A DNA stretch of 64,000 nt from Brachypodium distachyon (lineage: Eukaryota > Streptophyta > Magnoliopsida > Poales > Poaceae): contig NC_016131.3 of NCBI RefSeq assembly GCF_000005505.3, positions 4,113,501 to 4,177,500 on the forward strand, given 5' to 3'. The notes beneath the pieces were generated by a model. That model was not told the origin of the DNA. It worked only from the letters and a program-made list of their open reading frames with translations, and made no database searches. The position numbers and the translations under genes are program-made. Shown one piece after another: positions 22,801 through 33,000 of the stretch. Positions within the stretch are counted from its first letter, which is position 1. Each line of letters starts with the position of its first letter.

Positions 22801-24051
22801 GGAATAACGCCCCGGCCCGGCCCGAAAAAAGGAATTCGGGGAACTGAAACGGCCCAAAACGAGCTCTTATATCTAAGGCTCAGAGGGGCCGTTTCGGTTC
22901 CAAATCCGAACCGCGCCGTCGCCACAATGAGGCCGGCCGGCTCCTCCAGCCATCGATGCGGCCGCCATATCGCTTCCCCGCACGAGCGAGAACCCCTAGT
23001 TCCCCACCGTGGTTGGGAAACATAATCACTGTCGCCGACGCCCTCCTCTTCCCCGATGAGCGTCGCCGCTGTTTTGGTGCTCACCGACATGGTATGCTCA
23101 AGTGGTATCACCATTGTGAGCTTAGCGGCGTCGCCGCACAACGGTGGGACGCCTACCTCCTGGAGGAGGCAGAGCAGAGAGGGTGGCGGCAGCTGCGAGT
23201 TTGTCGCCGGCGCCGATGCCGGAGATGGAGGAGGAGGAGGGGGAGTGGGCCATGGAGGAGGGAGAGGCGGAGAGTTCGACCGCCGGCTCCTCCCGGTGGC
23301 CGCCTTGGAGGCGGCACCGGAGGGGGACGAGGCGGTCTGCCTCCAGTCCAAGGAGACGGCATCGGCGGAAGGGGCAAGAAGGAAGGCGGAGTTCGACGCC
23401 GACCTCGTGAAGGCGATCCGCCGCTACCGCACCGACAAGTAGGCTCGCCCAGCCCATATGAATCTATGTGTATGTTTATTTTAAGTAAAACTCGGATAAA
23501 TCTGTATCAATATGTATGTTTGTTTTGGCTCATGTCTGTATGAACGCGCAAATTACAGTTTCAAATAGTTCGTATTTGAGTTCAGCAACCGATCTGCGCA
23601 AAACTTTGTTGAACTGAAAACTAGGATTCAGTTCAACCGAACTCAGCAGTTCGGATTGGCCGGGTTCGGTAACAGCCAGACATGACTGAGCCCCGCGTGC
23701 AGCACGGGTTGATCGACCTAACTAAAAGGAGCATAAAACAACCGTACCAATCGATCTCCCCACGCCGGACCGGCCGGTCGGAGCTCGATCCGCTTATCCA
23801 GCCGAAGATTCTCATGATCTCATTCTCACAAAAAGTAGTGAAAAAGCAAATTTTACATTAGGAGTCGCACGCTAGCTCTCACCTTCGCCGCAGCCGAGCT
23901 TGGGGCCCCTGACGGGCGTCCGCGTGCGGAGGAACTCGAGCAGCGTCATCGACGGGGCCACGCCGGCTGCCTCCTCGTGCCTCGCGCCGTTCACGGCCAG
24001 CACCAGCTTCTCCCCCGCCGACGCCGAAGCCACCTTCCCCAGCGAACCCAT
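16807..24051 (-). CDS. Aldehyde oxidase B (molybdo-flavoenzyme), nine exons
   Basis: Exons in transcript order are 24051-23883, 21796-20138, 19712-19450, 19270-19061, 18967-18749, 18652-17687, 17582-17487, 17392-17104 and 17015-16807. They sum to 4080 bases, 1359 residues, with no internal stop. Exons 3 to 9 have exactly the same lengths as in copies A and C (263, 210, 219, 966, 96, 289, 209). Both iron-sulphur motifs (GCGEGGCGAC with the usual GPKL before it, CGFCTPGMC and CRCTGYRP), the FAD loop and the molybdenum-cofactor motifs, including GEPPLL, are present, so it should be a working enzyme. Introns align well with those of copy A, making B its nearest sister here. Intron 1 (about 2.1 kb) has an inserted GC-rich segment with an unexplained open frame at 23056-23442. 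Confidence 0.92.
23056..23442 (+). other. Unrecognised open frame inside intron 1 of AO B, opposite strand
   Basis: An ATG-started frame of 128 codons is Gly- and Glu-rich. It ends in a more ordinary-looking segment (KAEFDADLVKAIRRYRTDK). It lies in a GC-rich block (about 22.8-23.45 kb) that is missing from the matching intron of copy A, so it arrived by insertion. It may be captured gene sequence in a transposon or chance openness in GC-rich DNA. I do not recognise a family. Confidence 0.25.
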
Positions 24052-24159
24052 CTCCGACCACAACGCACAAGCCTGCTCCTGCTTACACGGCTGCACCACT
24101 CGTGAAGTGCGCGGGGGCAGAGAGGCCGGACGAGCTCTCTAGCTGCTCTCCTTAAAACG

Positions 24160-25910
24160 ACGGACTTGGATCAATCAGAATGGCGGGCGGGATCAGCTTA
24201 ATGAATTGATGATGACACAATTAACTGGACTAGTTCAAGCCAGTGCTACTGCCACTTCATCGGTGATGTCAGTTTGGTCGGAATATTTTAGGAGAAGGGC
24301 CGGGAGCGTATATATACGAGAGCATAGTTGCTCTGTGGTTGGGTATCGTCGAGTGGCAGGCGACCACGTAGGCACGTAGCGTGGCTTCGTAGTCGTAGAT
24401 ACGATACGATGCGCTGTGGGGGCGGCTACGTACATGCATAGTCAACCTCATGACGCGAGTATAAACTGGACTACTGTGTTTTCTGATAATCTAATCACAG
24501 CCGGGCCGGATCTTGTCTGTTCCCTGGAATCATGGACGAGCGTGCATTGTTTTCGAGCAGCACCGCCCGTAAAAAAAAAGAGAAAGCACCTAAATATCGA
24601 TACGATTGAAACGGACCCACACAACCACGATCCTCGGGAAAACTAGCTTTATCATAGTACTTCAAAATTAGCAACTCTAGACAAATGATCCTATCTTGAC
24701 GTTTATTTATGTATTTTGTGACAAGATTGCAAAACAACGTGATTGCACAAACTGCCTTGCAGGTTATGTAAAATCACATGACTCATCCACCTCTCGAACA
24801 ATATGAATCTAAGATAGTTGAACGTACCTTGACAGTGAACACACATCCTTTTTCAAGACAAGTTGTGAAACTGTTGTCTCATTGGTTAGTCAACAAAAAA
24901 AAGAGCAAAAAAATGCAAAAGACGAGCCGTGAGAACAACTCACTTTAGAGAATAGGTTGCGATGCGTACAACAGGACGATAACGGAGTTAACACCAAACT
25001 TAAGACGCCACCATCTCCACTGTCAAGAATGTCATCGCACGGAAGTCGTAACCCAAACAAAATGGAACATAAATTAAGAAAATGCAGCTTTCAACTAAGA
25101 TTTATAATTTTTTGATGAACTTATTAAAAAAATTAGGCGAGAGATGAGCTCCACAAAAAGCTTAGGATTTTATTGAGTTGGTCATTCATAGTTTCACTTT
25201 TCTGAAAGAGAAAAGTAAAATTTTGGTCCCCCAACTTTTCGAAAAATACATAAATGGTATCTCAACTTATTTTCTATACTTTCCGTCTCTCAACCGTTAA
25301 ACCGGACACTAATGGTCCTTTTTCCCATGCATGTCATGGTTTTGGTCTCGAAATTGCCATGTTGACTCAGTTTTTTTTGCAAAAACAAATTTGACTTGAG
25401 GACTAAAAACAAAATCGATCGTGTACCCAGTACAGACACACACACGCACACATTCAGCAACGTGACAGCCGGTCGCTACTACTAACATCTGGCGGGGTGA
25501 TCTTCTTGATGTTGTACGCCTGTACCAGTCAATCAGTGCTGCAACTACACGGCAGCGAATTACAGCATCTCTTGCTGGCATGTGCAATGTGGACTGGGAT
25601 CAATCAGAAATTCAGAATGGCGGGCGGGGGCATAACGATGGTATAGTAATATTATTACCTGGACTGCTTAGCCAGGGCTAATTCATAATGTCCGTTTTTA
25701 GTCGGAATATTTTGGAGCAGAGTTGCTCTGTGGTTGGCGATCAGCGAGTGACAGGCGACCACGATGCGTTGTGGCCTGTGGGGCGGCGGCTACATGGATA
25801 GTCAACCTCGTGATAGCATAATCTAATCACAGCCGAACCGGATCTTGTCCGTTCCCTTGGACTGATGGGTGAGTCTGCTTTGTTTTCGAGCACCACAGCC
25901 AGTACCACAA
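24160..25910 (-). repeat. Repeated distal promoter block upstream of aldehyde oxidase B
   Basis: A block at about 24160-24570 recurs at about 25585-25905. Shared landmarks in order are GGATCAATCAGAA with GCGGGCGGG, TCGGAATATTTT, GTTGCTCTGTGGTTGG, the GGCAGGCGACCACG-type block, TAGTCAACCTC, ATCTAATCACAGCC and TTGTTTTCGAGCA. Part of the same block occurs upstream of AO A at about 15.83-15.9 kb. The DNA between the copies (about 24.6-25.38 kb) is AT-rich and shows no gene. Near 25.38-25.46 kb there is another piece of AO promoter (GATCGTGTAC block). Confidence 0.75.
24308..24315 (-). promoter_or_regulatory. Possible TATA box of aldehyde oxidase B
   Basis: A TATATATA stretch lies about 260 bases before the start codon at 24051. 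The position used by copies A and C (about 125 bases upstream) has no good match here, so the leader of this copy may be longer. Weak evidence. Confidence 0.35.
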
Positions 25911-26025
25911 AGTCTAGACGTCCTTTCATTTCCAAATGGTAATCGGCCTACCTGATTGCTCCTGTACCAGCACCAACTGCGTGATCGATTGCACTGGTGG
26001 ATTAATCAGTTACTCCATACAATCT
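25908..26025 (+). pseudogene. Relic of a phytocyanin gene 3' end
   Basis: The segment matches the last coding bases and 3' flank of the phytocyanin gene at 5144. AGTCTAGACGTCCTTTCATT and TCCAAATGG correspond to the region encoding [10 protein letters not shown] and its stop. CAACTGCGTGATCG, the GGTGGATTAAT block and CAATCTTG then follow in the same order. Everything upstream of the tail is missing: the left side switches abruptly to AO upstream DNA. It therefore marks a duplication junction. Its position 5' of SAP 2 repeats the gene order at 5.8-6.2 kb. Confidence 0.8.
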
Positions 26026-26082
26026 TGAACGGAGGGAGTAAGAATTATTCTCTGAATGGCTTAAAAGTATGAACTTAAACAG

Positions 26083-26314
26083 TACGGGACCTGGTCTGTC
26101 GATGAGCTGCGCTACCAACTGGAGAAGACCAACTGGTTTTCGGAGCCTATCTCTCTATGAATTTGAGAATTCTTGCCTGTAATGAGCACTTAAACTTGTT
26201 TTTACCATTTTCTGCTGGCCTGTGTGTCTCTGCACTGTAACTTGACATCTTGGCGACAGCTACTTTGGTCTCATTTAATAAAATGGGGCTGGGGGTCTCC
26301 CCTACTTTTCTAAA
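26083..26314 (+). mobile_element. 5'-truncated LINE (non-LTR retrotransposon) fragment
   Basis: The 232-base insert is flanked by perfect 11-base direct repeats AACTTAAACAG at 26072-26082 and 26315-26325. Its right end (TTTAATAAAATGGGGCTGGG then GGTCTCCCC...TTTTCTAAA) has the polyadenylation-like tail of grass LINE 3' ends. The homologous site beside SAP 1 (about 5975-5990) has no insert, so the empty site is visible in the same window. It carries no complete coding region. Confidence 0.8.
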
Positions 26315-26531
26315 AACTTAAACAGAACGTCGTCTCCTGAAAATTTCGATCAACGAATCCAACACATTCATTCATTCTTCAAATGTATCAATCACAAGTT
26401 CGACGACGACGAAAATAGTACAAACGAATTAACATCGATACGATCCTATCCTATCCTTGGGTAAGCGAACCGGCCGGCTGTTTGATCTGGCCGGGTTTGT
26501 CCGTCTCTGGTGATCTTGTCCAGCCGGGGCT

Positions 26532-27035
26532 TCAGATCCTGGTGACCATCTTGTCGGCAACCACGACTGGGTTCTGCGTCGCGATCTGCTCCTGGGCGGC
26601 CGTCTTGTAGTCGAATCCGCAGGCGTGCTTGTCGGCGTAGCGGTGGACGCTGCAGAAGGTGCCCTCGCATCGGCACCGGAACCCCAGAATCCCCACCTTC
26701 TTGCGGCACGTCGCGCATCGGTTCGCCGCCGCTGGCTTCACGGAGGCCGGGTCAACCGCGGCGGGGGCATCAGAGGACGCGTCGACCGCGGCGCTGATCT
26801 TGACCTTCTTCTCCGGAGTCGCCGTCGAACTCGAAGCAGCCGCAGCAGGGGCGAAGTAGACGCTCGGCGTTGTGCCGTCGGCGGCGACGTGGTCGCGGTA
26901 GCACTTGGAGCACATGTTTGCGGTTGCGGCGGCGCCGAAGAAGCCGCAGCCGTTGGCGCACAAGCCGGCGGCAGTACTCTCCTCGTCGGAGGGGCACTTC
27001 CTCTTCTGCGCCGTCGCCGCCCCTTGCTGCGCCAT
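26532..27035 (-). CDS. A20/AN1 zinc-finger stress-associated protein, copy 2
   Basis: Intronless, 167 residues, start codon at 27035. The A20 finger (LCANGCGFFGAAATANMCSKC) and AN1 finger ([20 protein letters not shown] then [15 protein letters not shown]) are complete, and the protein ends [11 protein letters not shown] like copy 1. The linker between the fingers is Ala/Ser-rich and differs by small in-frame changes from copy 1. The 3' flank with its phytocyanin relic copies the arrangement at 5.1-6.7 kb. No aldehyde oxidase follows upstream in the same orientation, so this SAP has been separated from its usual partner. Confidence 0.92.
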   Translation of the reverse strand: MAQQGAATAQKRKCPSDEESTAAGLCANGCGFFGAAATANMCSKCYRDHVAADGTTPSVYFAPAAAASSSTATPEKKVKISAAVDASSDAPAAVDPASVKPAAANRCATCRKKVGILGFRCRCEGTFCSVHRYADKHACGFDYKTAAQEQIATQNPVVVADKMVTRI

Positions 27036-29890
27036 GGCAGGGGTGTTCGAAGGAAGGAAGGAAACGACACGCGCAGGGACGGCGCTGGCGATAGGCGTGC
27101 GGGATCGAGATCGGGTCTCGGGAGAAGGCGTTTGGGTTTCGGGGCTGTGGGCGGGGTGCCGGACGGCGCCTTTTGACGGCGGGGCGGGGGCGAGCCGAGG
27201 AATGCTCGAGGAAGGACCAGAGAGACGCGGTTCGGTTAATTTGCGGTCGGTTTGCGCGTTAAAAGTATATTTGGCTCTGCGTTTGCGTGACGAGCTTGAG
27301 ATCGCGAAAGTTCAGTCACGTTTCTTCCGGAACAGGACTTGATCGATCAGACGGTGGGGAAAACGTGCGTGCGGGTGCGTTTACGGAACACGGAAAGCAT
27401 TTCCAAGTGCAGTTGTCTTTCTTGGGGATCTTTCTTCACTTTTTATTTATTTATTTTGCGGTGAGGATCGATCAATGGTTCGCTGACACTAAGCTGGAAA
27501 ATTCTTATGCCTTCCTCCGTGATTTAGCGTGCCCTGTCAGCGTGTAGCGTAGGTAGTACCATTCTACGTAAACAGCTTCGAAAACTGAAAGCGTCCACTA
27601 TCCAGTGGTTTGATTTGCAATTTTAGTTCTGCTATTTGGAACTGAAGTCATTTTTCGTGGTGAGGGGTTTTAGAAGATTTCGGTGCGTTTCTACCAGTGC
27701 AAAGTCATTTTCATGGAGTTGTGCGAGTTTAGACGGATCGGCGAAATGGAGGCGGCCAAAGTATACCGCATTTTCCCGGGCTTTCGCTTCTCCTTGGCGC
27801 GGGCGCGGGATGACATGAGTCTGTATGAGGTGATCGCTCGTAAGGTTGGGTCCATTATGCTGAAACTTTCTCTTGATATTGAGCATAAAGTCTCCAAAAC
27901 TAACTAGCTTATCTAATTATCCTACATTCAAGCTGTCACAAAAGGAAAAGGTTATCCTAACTTCAGGAAATCTACCTACAGTAAGAATCAGAATTTTTAT
28001 GGGAACAGGACGTTTGGGGAACGAAATCTTTGGGGGAAGCCTACAGTTCCGTCGATCTATCCAGTCTGGGGATTATAACAAGTTAACGTCTCTTTCTCGA
28101 AGCAAACAAAAGTCAAGATCAGGATCGCGTGACCAATGCTCGCACAAAACGCCTAGCAAAAATAATGTTAATAAACCAATTTCGCAGACTAAGCATCGAG
28201 AAACTGAAACGTCCATGCCGAGACACCGGAGCTAGATTTGATTTCATTAGTTTACAAAAAAAAGAGAAGATTTTATCTCGCTCATGGCTGACGCTGCTTA
28301 CTTTGATCACGATGAATTTTCAACAGTTGCACCTAGAAATCCAAAGTCTAGACTCTAGACTCTAGAGTAAAGTACTAATTGCATTGCAGCATTGCACGCC
28401 TCTTTTTCTCCCATGAGCAACTCTAGGATGGAGTAGTTTTGACTCTTTACAATTATTTACGGTGTTACTAACAGATACGGAGTATATATAACCAGTCGAC
28501 ATCCCGCATGCAGAATCACCGGCGCGCTCACACAACAAGAAGATGGATCGACAAGCTTGAACCAAACATTGGCGCCAGCCACCATTTTCCAAGCTTGAAA
28601 TGCGTCAGCCGGTTCATCACAAGGCAAACACTCCGGTCTGCCCCGGGGGTGAAGTGATGAACAGGCGATCGATGAAAGAGACGAGGCCGGCCGGGAAGAA
28701 GAGCCGACACGCCATGGGGAGATAGATAACCTTCCTTGTAACTTTCCTTTTCGGAAAGGAATCGGGAGATAACTTGATCCGATCGAAGTAACTGTCGATA
28801 TCTTGGTATTTTAGTTGTCGCGAATCCGTGAAGGGCGAAGAATCGGTATAACGAAGAAGAAACCGGGCGTGGGCCACGATGTGGGGTTGGTGACACGACA
28901 CGACACGACGGGTTTGTTTACTCCTTGGCTATACTGATTGGAACATCCATGCACTCGATCAGTGGCCGTCTTCCACGACTGTATCCGCCGTCTGGTCCCG
29001 TGTGCATCCCTTCCTCTTCTCAGTCTTGTGCACCGGAATGGGTTCGCCCCGATCGCCGGGCAGTTTATCTGCACCGTGGTCGAGAGCCTTTATCTCTAAA
29101 AAAGAGTACGTGCAGGCGCGAAGCACATCTCACGTTACCACTTTCCTCGAAATTACATCATATGTGCCGGAAAACAAAGCAACTCGTATATCAGCCTACG
29201 GAACGGACAAGATCCGGCCCGGCTGCGGTTAGAGTTAGAAAATTGGGGAGTATTCGCGTCACGAGGTTGAGCCCGACGATCAAGCGAGCTGGCTGCATGT
29301 GCCGCCAACATCGCATACGAATCGTATCACGCTACGTGCTTGCTTGTTGCTACTCCAGTACAACTAGATCCTCCCTCCCCATACGCAGGGCACACTCTGC
29401 TCTCGTACCACTCCCTGCTCTGCTCCCACCTGATTAAGATATTCCGGAGCAGCACCTGACCTCACTGATGATGCAGGCCCCCGCTTAAGCTTAGGTAGTG
29501 CTAGCAAGAGATGGATAACAATAAACAAGAAGAAAAAAGGCAACAACCTTGCCTGCCACTCTCGCATACAACATTATCTTTACCTCCTTTTTCGATCGAT
29601 CCCCGGTCCCATCGTGCACCACATGCCGACAACACGCTACAAACTCGCCGGTACTGATTCAGCAGTAAAGGAGAAAAGGGTTCACCGGCCGGATTGTAGC
29701 TTAGCGCAGAACCGCATTCGTACCCGGTGCATGCCATGTGTGTGTAAACTGTTTATACACGATCGCCGCTGCGCCCATGCATTTCCATCGACCAGCTAGG
29801 CCGGCCTGGCCGGGAGCAAATCAGCACACGCCATTTTCCGGTCGCCTTCGGGCCCCCGTTGATGCCAGCGTCGACGTCACTGGTCTACTG
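27036..29890. other. Intergenic DNA between SAP 2 and aldehyde oxidase C
   Basis: The first 150 bases are the SAP 2 promoter. Further on, several short open frames look slightly protein-like, for example 27752-27907 on the + strand (the segment with VYRIFPGFRFSLARARDD) and 28617-28901 on the minus strand (containing FDRIKLSPDSFPKRKV). I recognise none of them, and none has clear splice partners. A short palindromic cluster TCTAGACTCTAGACTCTAGA lies near 28350. An aldehyde oxidase would be expected here if the duplication unit were complete, but I saw no exon of one. Confidence 0.4.
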
Positions 29891-29900
29891 GTTATATAAC
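29891..29900 (+). promoter_or_regulatory. TATA box of aldehyde oxidase C
   Basis: GTTATATAAC lies about 135 bases upstream of the start codon at 30033, matching the spacing seen for copy A. Confidence 0.65.
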
Positions 29901-30032
29901 CGAGGCTTCTCGCCACGCCCACCGCCTGCGGCTCTCAAGAAGAGAAGCTAGGCGTAGAGGAAGGAGAGCAGAGAGCTGGTCCGGCAGCCACTCTGCCCCG
30001 TCTCAAGTGTCTCCTGCTCCGGCCATAGATCG

Positions 30033-33000
30033 ATGGGGTCGTTGGGGGGGGAGACGGTGGTGCTGGCCGTGAACGGCGCGAGGCACGAGGCGGCCGGCGT
30101 CGACCCGTCGATGACGCTGCTGGAGTTCCTCCGCACCCGGACGCCCGTCAGGGGCCCCAAGCTCGGCTGCGGCGAAGGTGAGCACAGCAAACCCAGTTCA
30201 TCCTTTTTCCTTCGCTTCTCCATGAAAATTCTTTAGATAGCTGCATAAGTGCTCGGATCGCCGCGGTCGCTGGGGAGAAGATGGATCGGTTCGTCGGCGT
30301 GGATCTTGTTTCAATTCGAGTGTTCGGACAGTACTTTTCGTTTCTAGTTAGCGTGTCGTGGGTCGAGCTACACGAATATTACTACTCGCATCACTATTCA
30401 GGCGCAGTCAGTTTCACGTAGGGTAAACGCGAAATGAGAGAGGGAGAAAAGGAGAAGAATGATGTGAGTAGCAAAAGGCAGTTTCTGGACACGGACGCTA
30501 CCTTGCTCCACTATATTTCATTTTTAGATCTCCTCTTTCCGGTCCTAGCTTTAGCTGCCGCTACGGTTCATATATATGTGCTTCATTGAGTCGTCACACT
30601 CGCATTACCCAATCCTCCACAACCAGTACAAACGTCGACTTTTCGACACGAGCTGCCTTGACACAGAAGATCTTGGTGTTAGCTGTCCAACCTGCTGTGA
30701 TCGTTCTTGACAGCACATAAAGATTACGCTTATCTCTGGCTGACAGCATGACAGCACTCGCAGTTCAGGCCGGCCGTCTGTTCTGAACAAAGTTGAAACC
30801 ATAGTCATGTCCTTAAATCTTCGGATCGCCGATAATAACCATTAATTTATCCTTGCCACCTCTGTTCATATACGTCTTGCTGGAGAATCATTCACGCGTG
30901 CATGATCAAGATCCGCTGTCGTTGCACACCTTTGTCCAAGTGGAGTGAGTATATATGCAGGCGAGCCACCCATCCCAAATTATTGGACCTTTGTCACTCT
31001 CTGATTTGTGATTTTTTATTCTTCTCTGTTAATTGGTGGCCACGTCCTATAACTAACAATCTAAAAAAAACAATCTTACAGTCTTTTTCGAATGGGGTCA
31101 GTAATAATTAACGAAGCTTTGGCACATACACTAGTTTGGCCAAAGCTCCTTTACTTGTAAATGATTGACACCTGCTCCACAATTCCACTGAGCCTCCACA
31201 ATTGCTTGTTTTACCAAAAGGCAGCCGATAGGGACCCAGGAAGGCATGATTGAGAAGTGAGGACACTGTAGCCGTGATATTGTGACTTTTATCCCGTTTA
31301 TTTTATTAATCATATTTTACCTTTTAGTGATCTTGTGATGGCTTTTACCCGTTTTATTTATTTTTCCAAATTGACAAGGCGAGATCATGTGTCAATATGA
31401 GGTGGCAGCTAACTAGACGGACAACTCAAGGTTGTATTTGCCAGGGGATGTTTTGGTATATATGCAGTTGGGCAAAATTGGCACTATTTCGTTGAATTTG
31501 ACGGAATTGGATGGAGTTCAAAAGTGAAGTTGTCTGTTCAATCGACTGTCATGTCATCCTAACAAGTGGATCTAGCCTTTCAGTTCAGGGAAAAAAAAAA
31601 GATCTCTTGAACAGGGTTAAAGATGTCACAATGTCGCAACCAGGGGATAAACAATACTAGAATTTACTCAATCATGAATTGATAGAAATTTCTTGTATTT
31701 TCCGGAGAAGAAATGACCCCACTCAAGTAATTTGACAAGACTTGATTTTTCTTCTCTGTGAGCGTTGATCTTCAAGTAATTTGACTGCACAATAAGACTG
31801 AACTCCAATTTTTTTGCATTTCATTGCAGGTGGATGCGGCGCATGCGCTGTCCTGATCTCCAAGTACGACCCGGCGACCGACGAGGTGACCGAGTTCTCG
31901 GCGAGTTCCTGCCTGACGCTCGTCGGCAGCGTGAACCGCTGCTCGGTGACCACCAGCGAGGGCATCGGCAACACCCGCGATGGCTACCACCCGGTGCAGC
32001 AGCGCCTCTCCGGCTTCCACGCCTCGCAGTGCGGCTTCTGCACGCCCGGCATGTGCATGTCCATCTTCTCCGCGCTCGTCAAGGCCGACAAGCCCAAGCC
32101 CGGCGCCGAGGGCGAGCCCGCTGCGCCGCCGGGGTTCTCCAAGCTCACCTCGTGCGAGGCCGAGCACGCCGTCTCCGGCAACCTCTGCCGCTGCACGGGC
32201 TACCGGCCCATCGTCGACGCCTGCAAGAGCTTCGCCGCCGACGTCGACCTCGAGGACCTCGGCCTCAACTCCTTCTGGAAGAAAGGCTGCGCGGACGTCG
32301 GCAAGCTCCCGGAGTACTCCGCCGGCTCTGTATGCACGTTCCCGGAGTTTCTCAAGTCTGAGATCAAGTCATCCACCGTTGACCAGAACACGGGGGATGT
32401 CTCGGCGCCGGCGGCGATCGCCGGTGACGGCGGCGGCTGGTACCATCCCAAGAGCATCGAGGAGCTGCACAGCCTCTTCGAGTCCAACTGGTTCGACACA
32501 AACTCTGTCAAGATAGTGGCGTCGAACACCGGCGCCGGCGTGTACAAGGACCAAGACCTCCATGACAAGTACATCGACATCAAAGGGATCCCTGAGCTTT
32601 CGGTGCTCAACAGAAGCAGCAAGGGTGTCGAGATCGGAGCCACTGTGTCCATTGCTAAAGCCATCGAGGTGTTTTCTGATGGAACTCCGGTGTTCAGCAA
32701 GATCGCCGATCACCTGAGCAAGGTGGCCTCGCCGTTCGTCCGGAACACGGCGACCATCGGCGGCAACCTGATCATGGCGCAGCGGCTGGAGTTCGCGTCG
32801 GACATCGCCACGGTTCTCCTCGCTGCGGGCTCCACGGTCACCATCCAGACGGCTTCCAAGATGCAGTGCCTGACGCTAGAGGAGTTCTTGGAGCAGCCTC
32901 CCTGTGATGTCAGGACAATACTGCTCAGCGTGTTTGTTCCTGACTGGAGTTCAGACAATGTCACCTTCGAGACCTCTCGGGCAGCTCCTCGACCATTCGG

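Noticed and set aside
26020..26042. Single Stowaway-like end ACGGAGGGAGTA after the phytocyanin relic
   Set aside because: No partner end within reach. Either a fragment or chance, so not called as a MITE.
28528..29074. Possible organellar DNA insertion near 28.6-29.0 kb
   Set aside because: The short frames looked slightly organelle-like, but I could not match any plastid or mitochondrial gene. No claim made.
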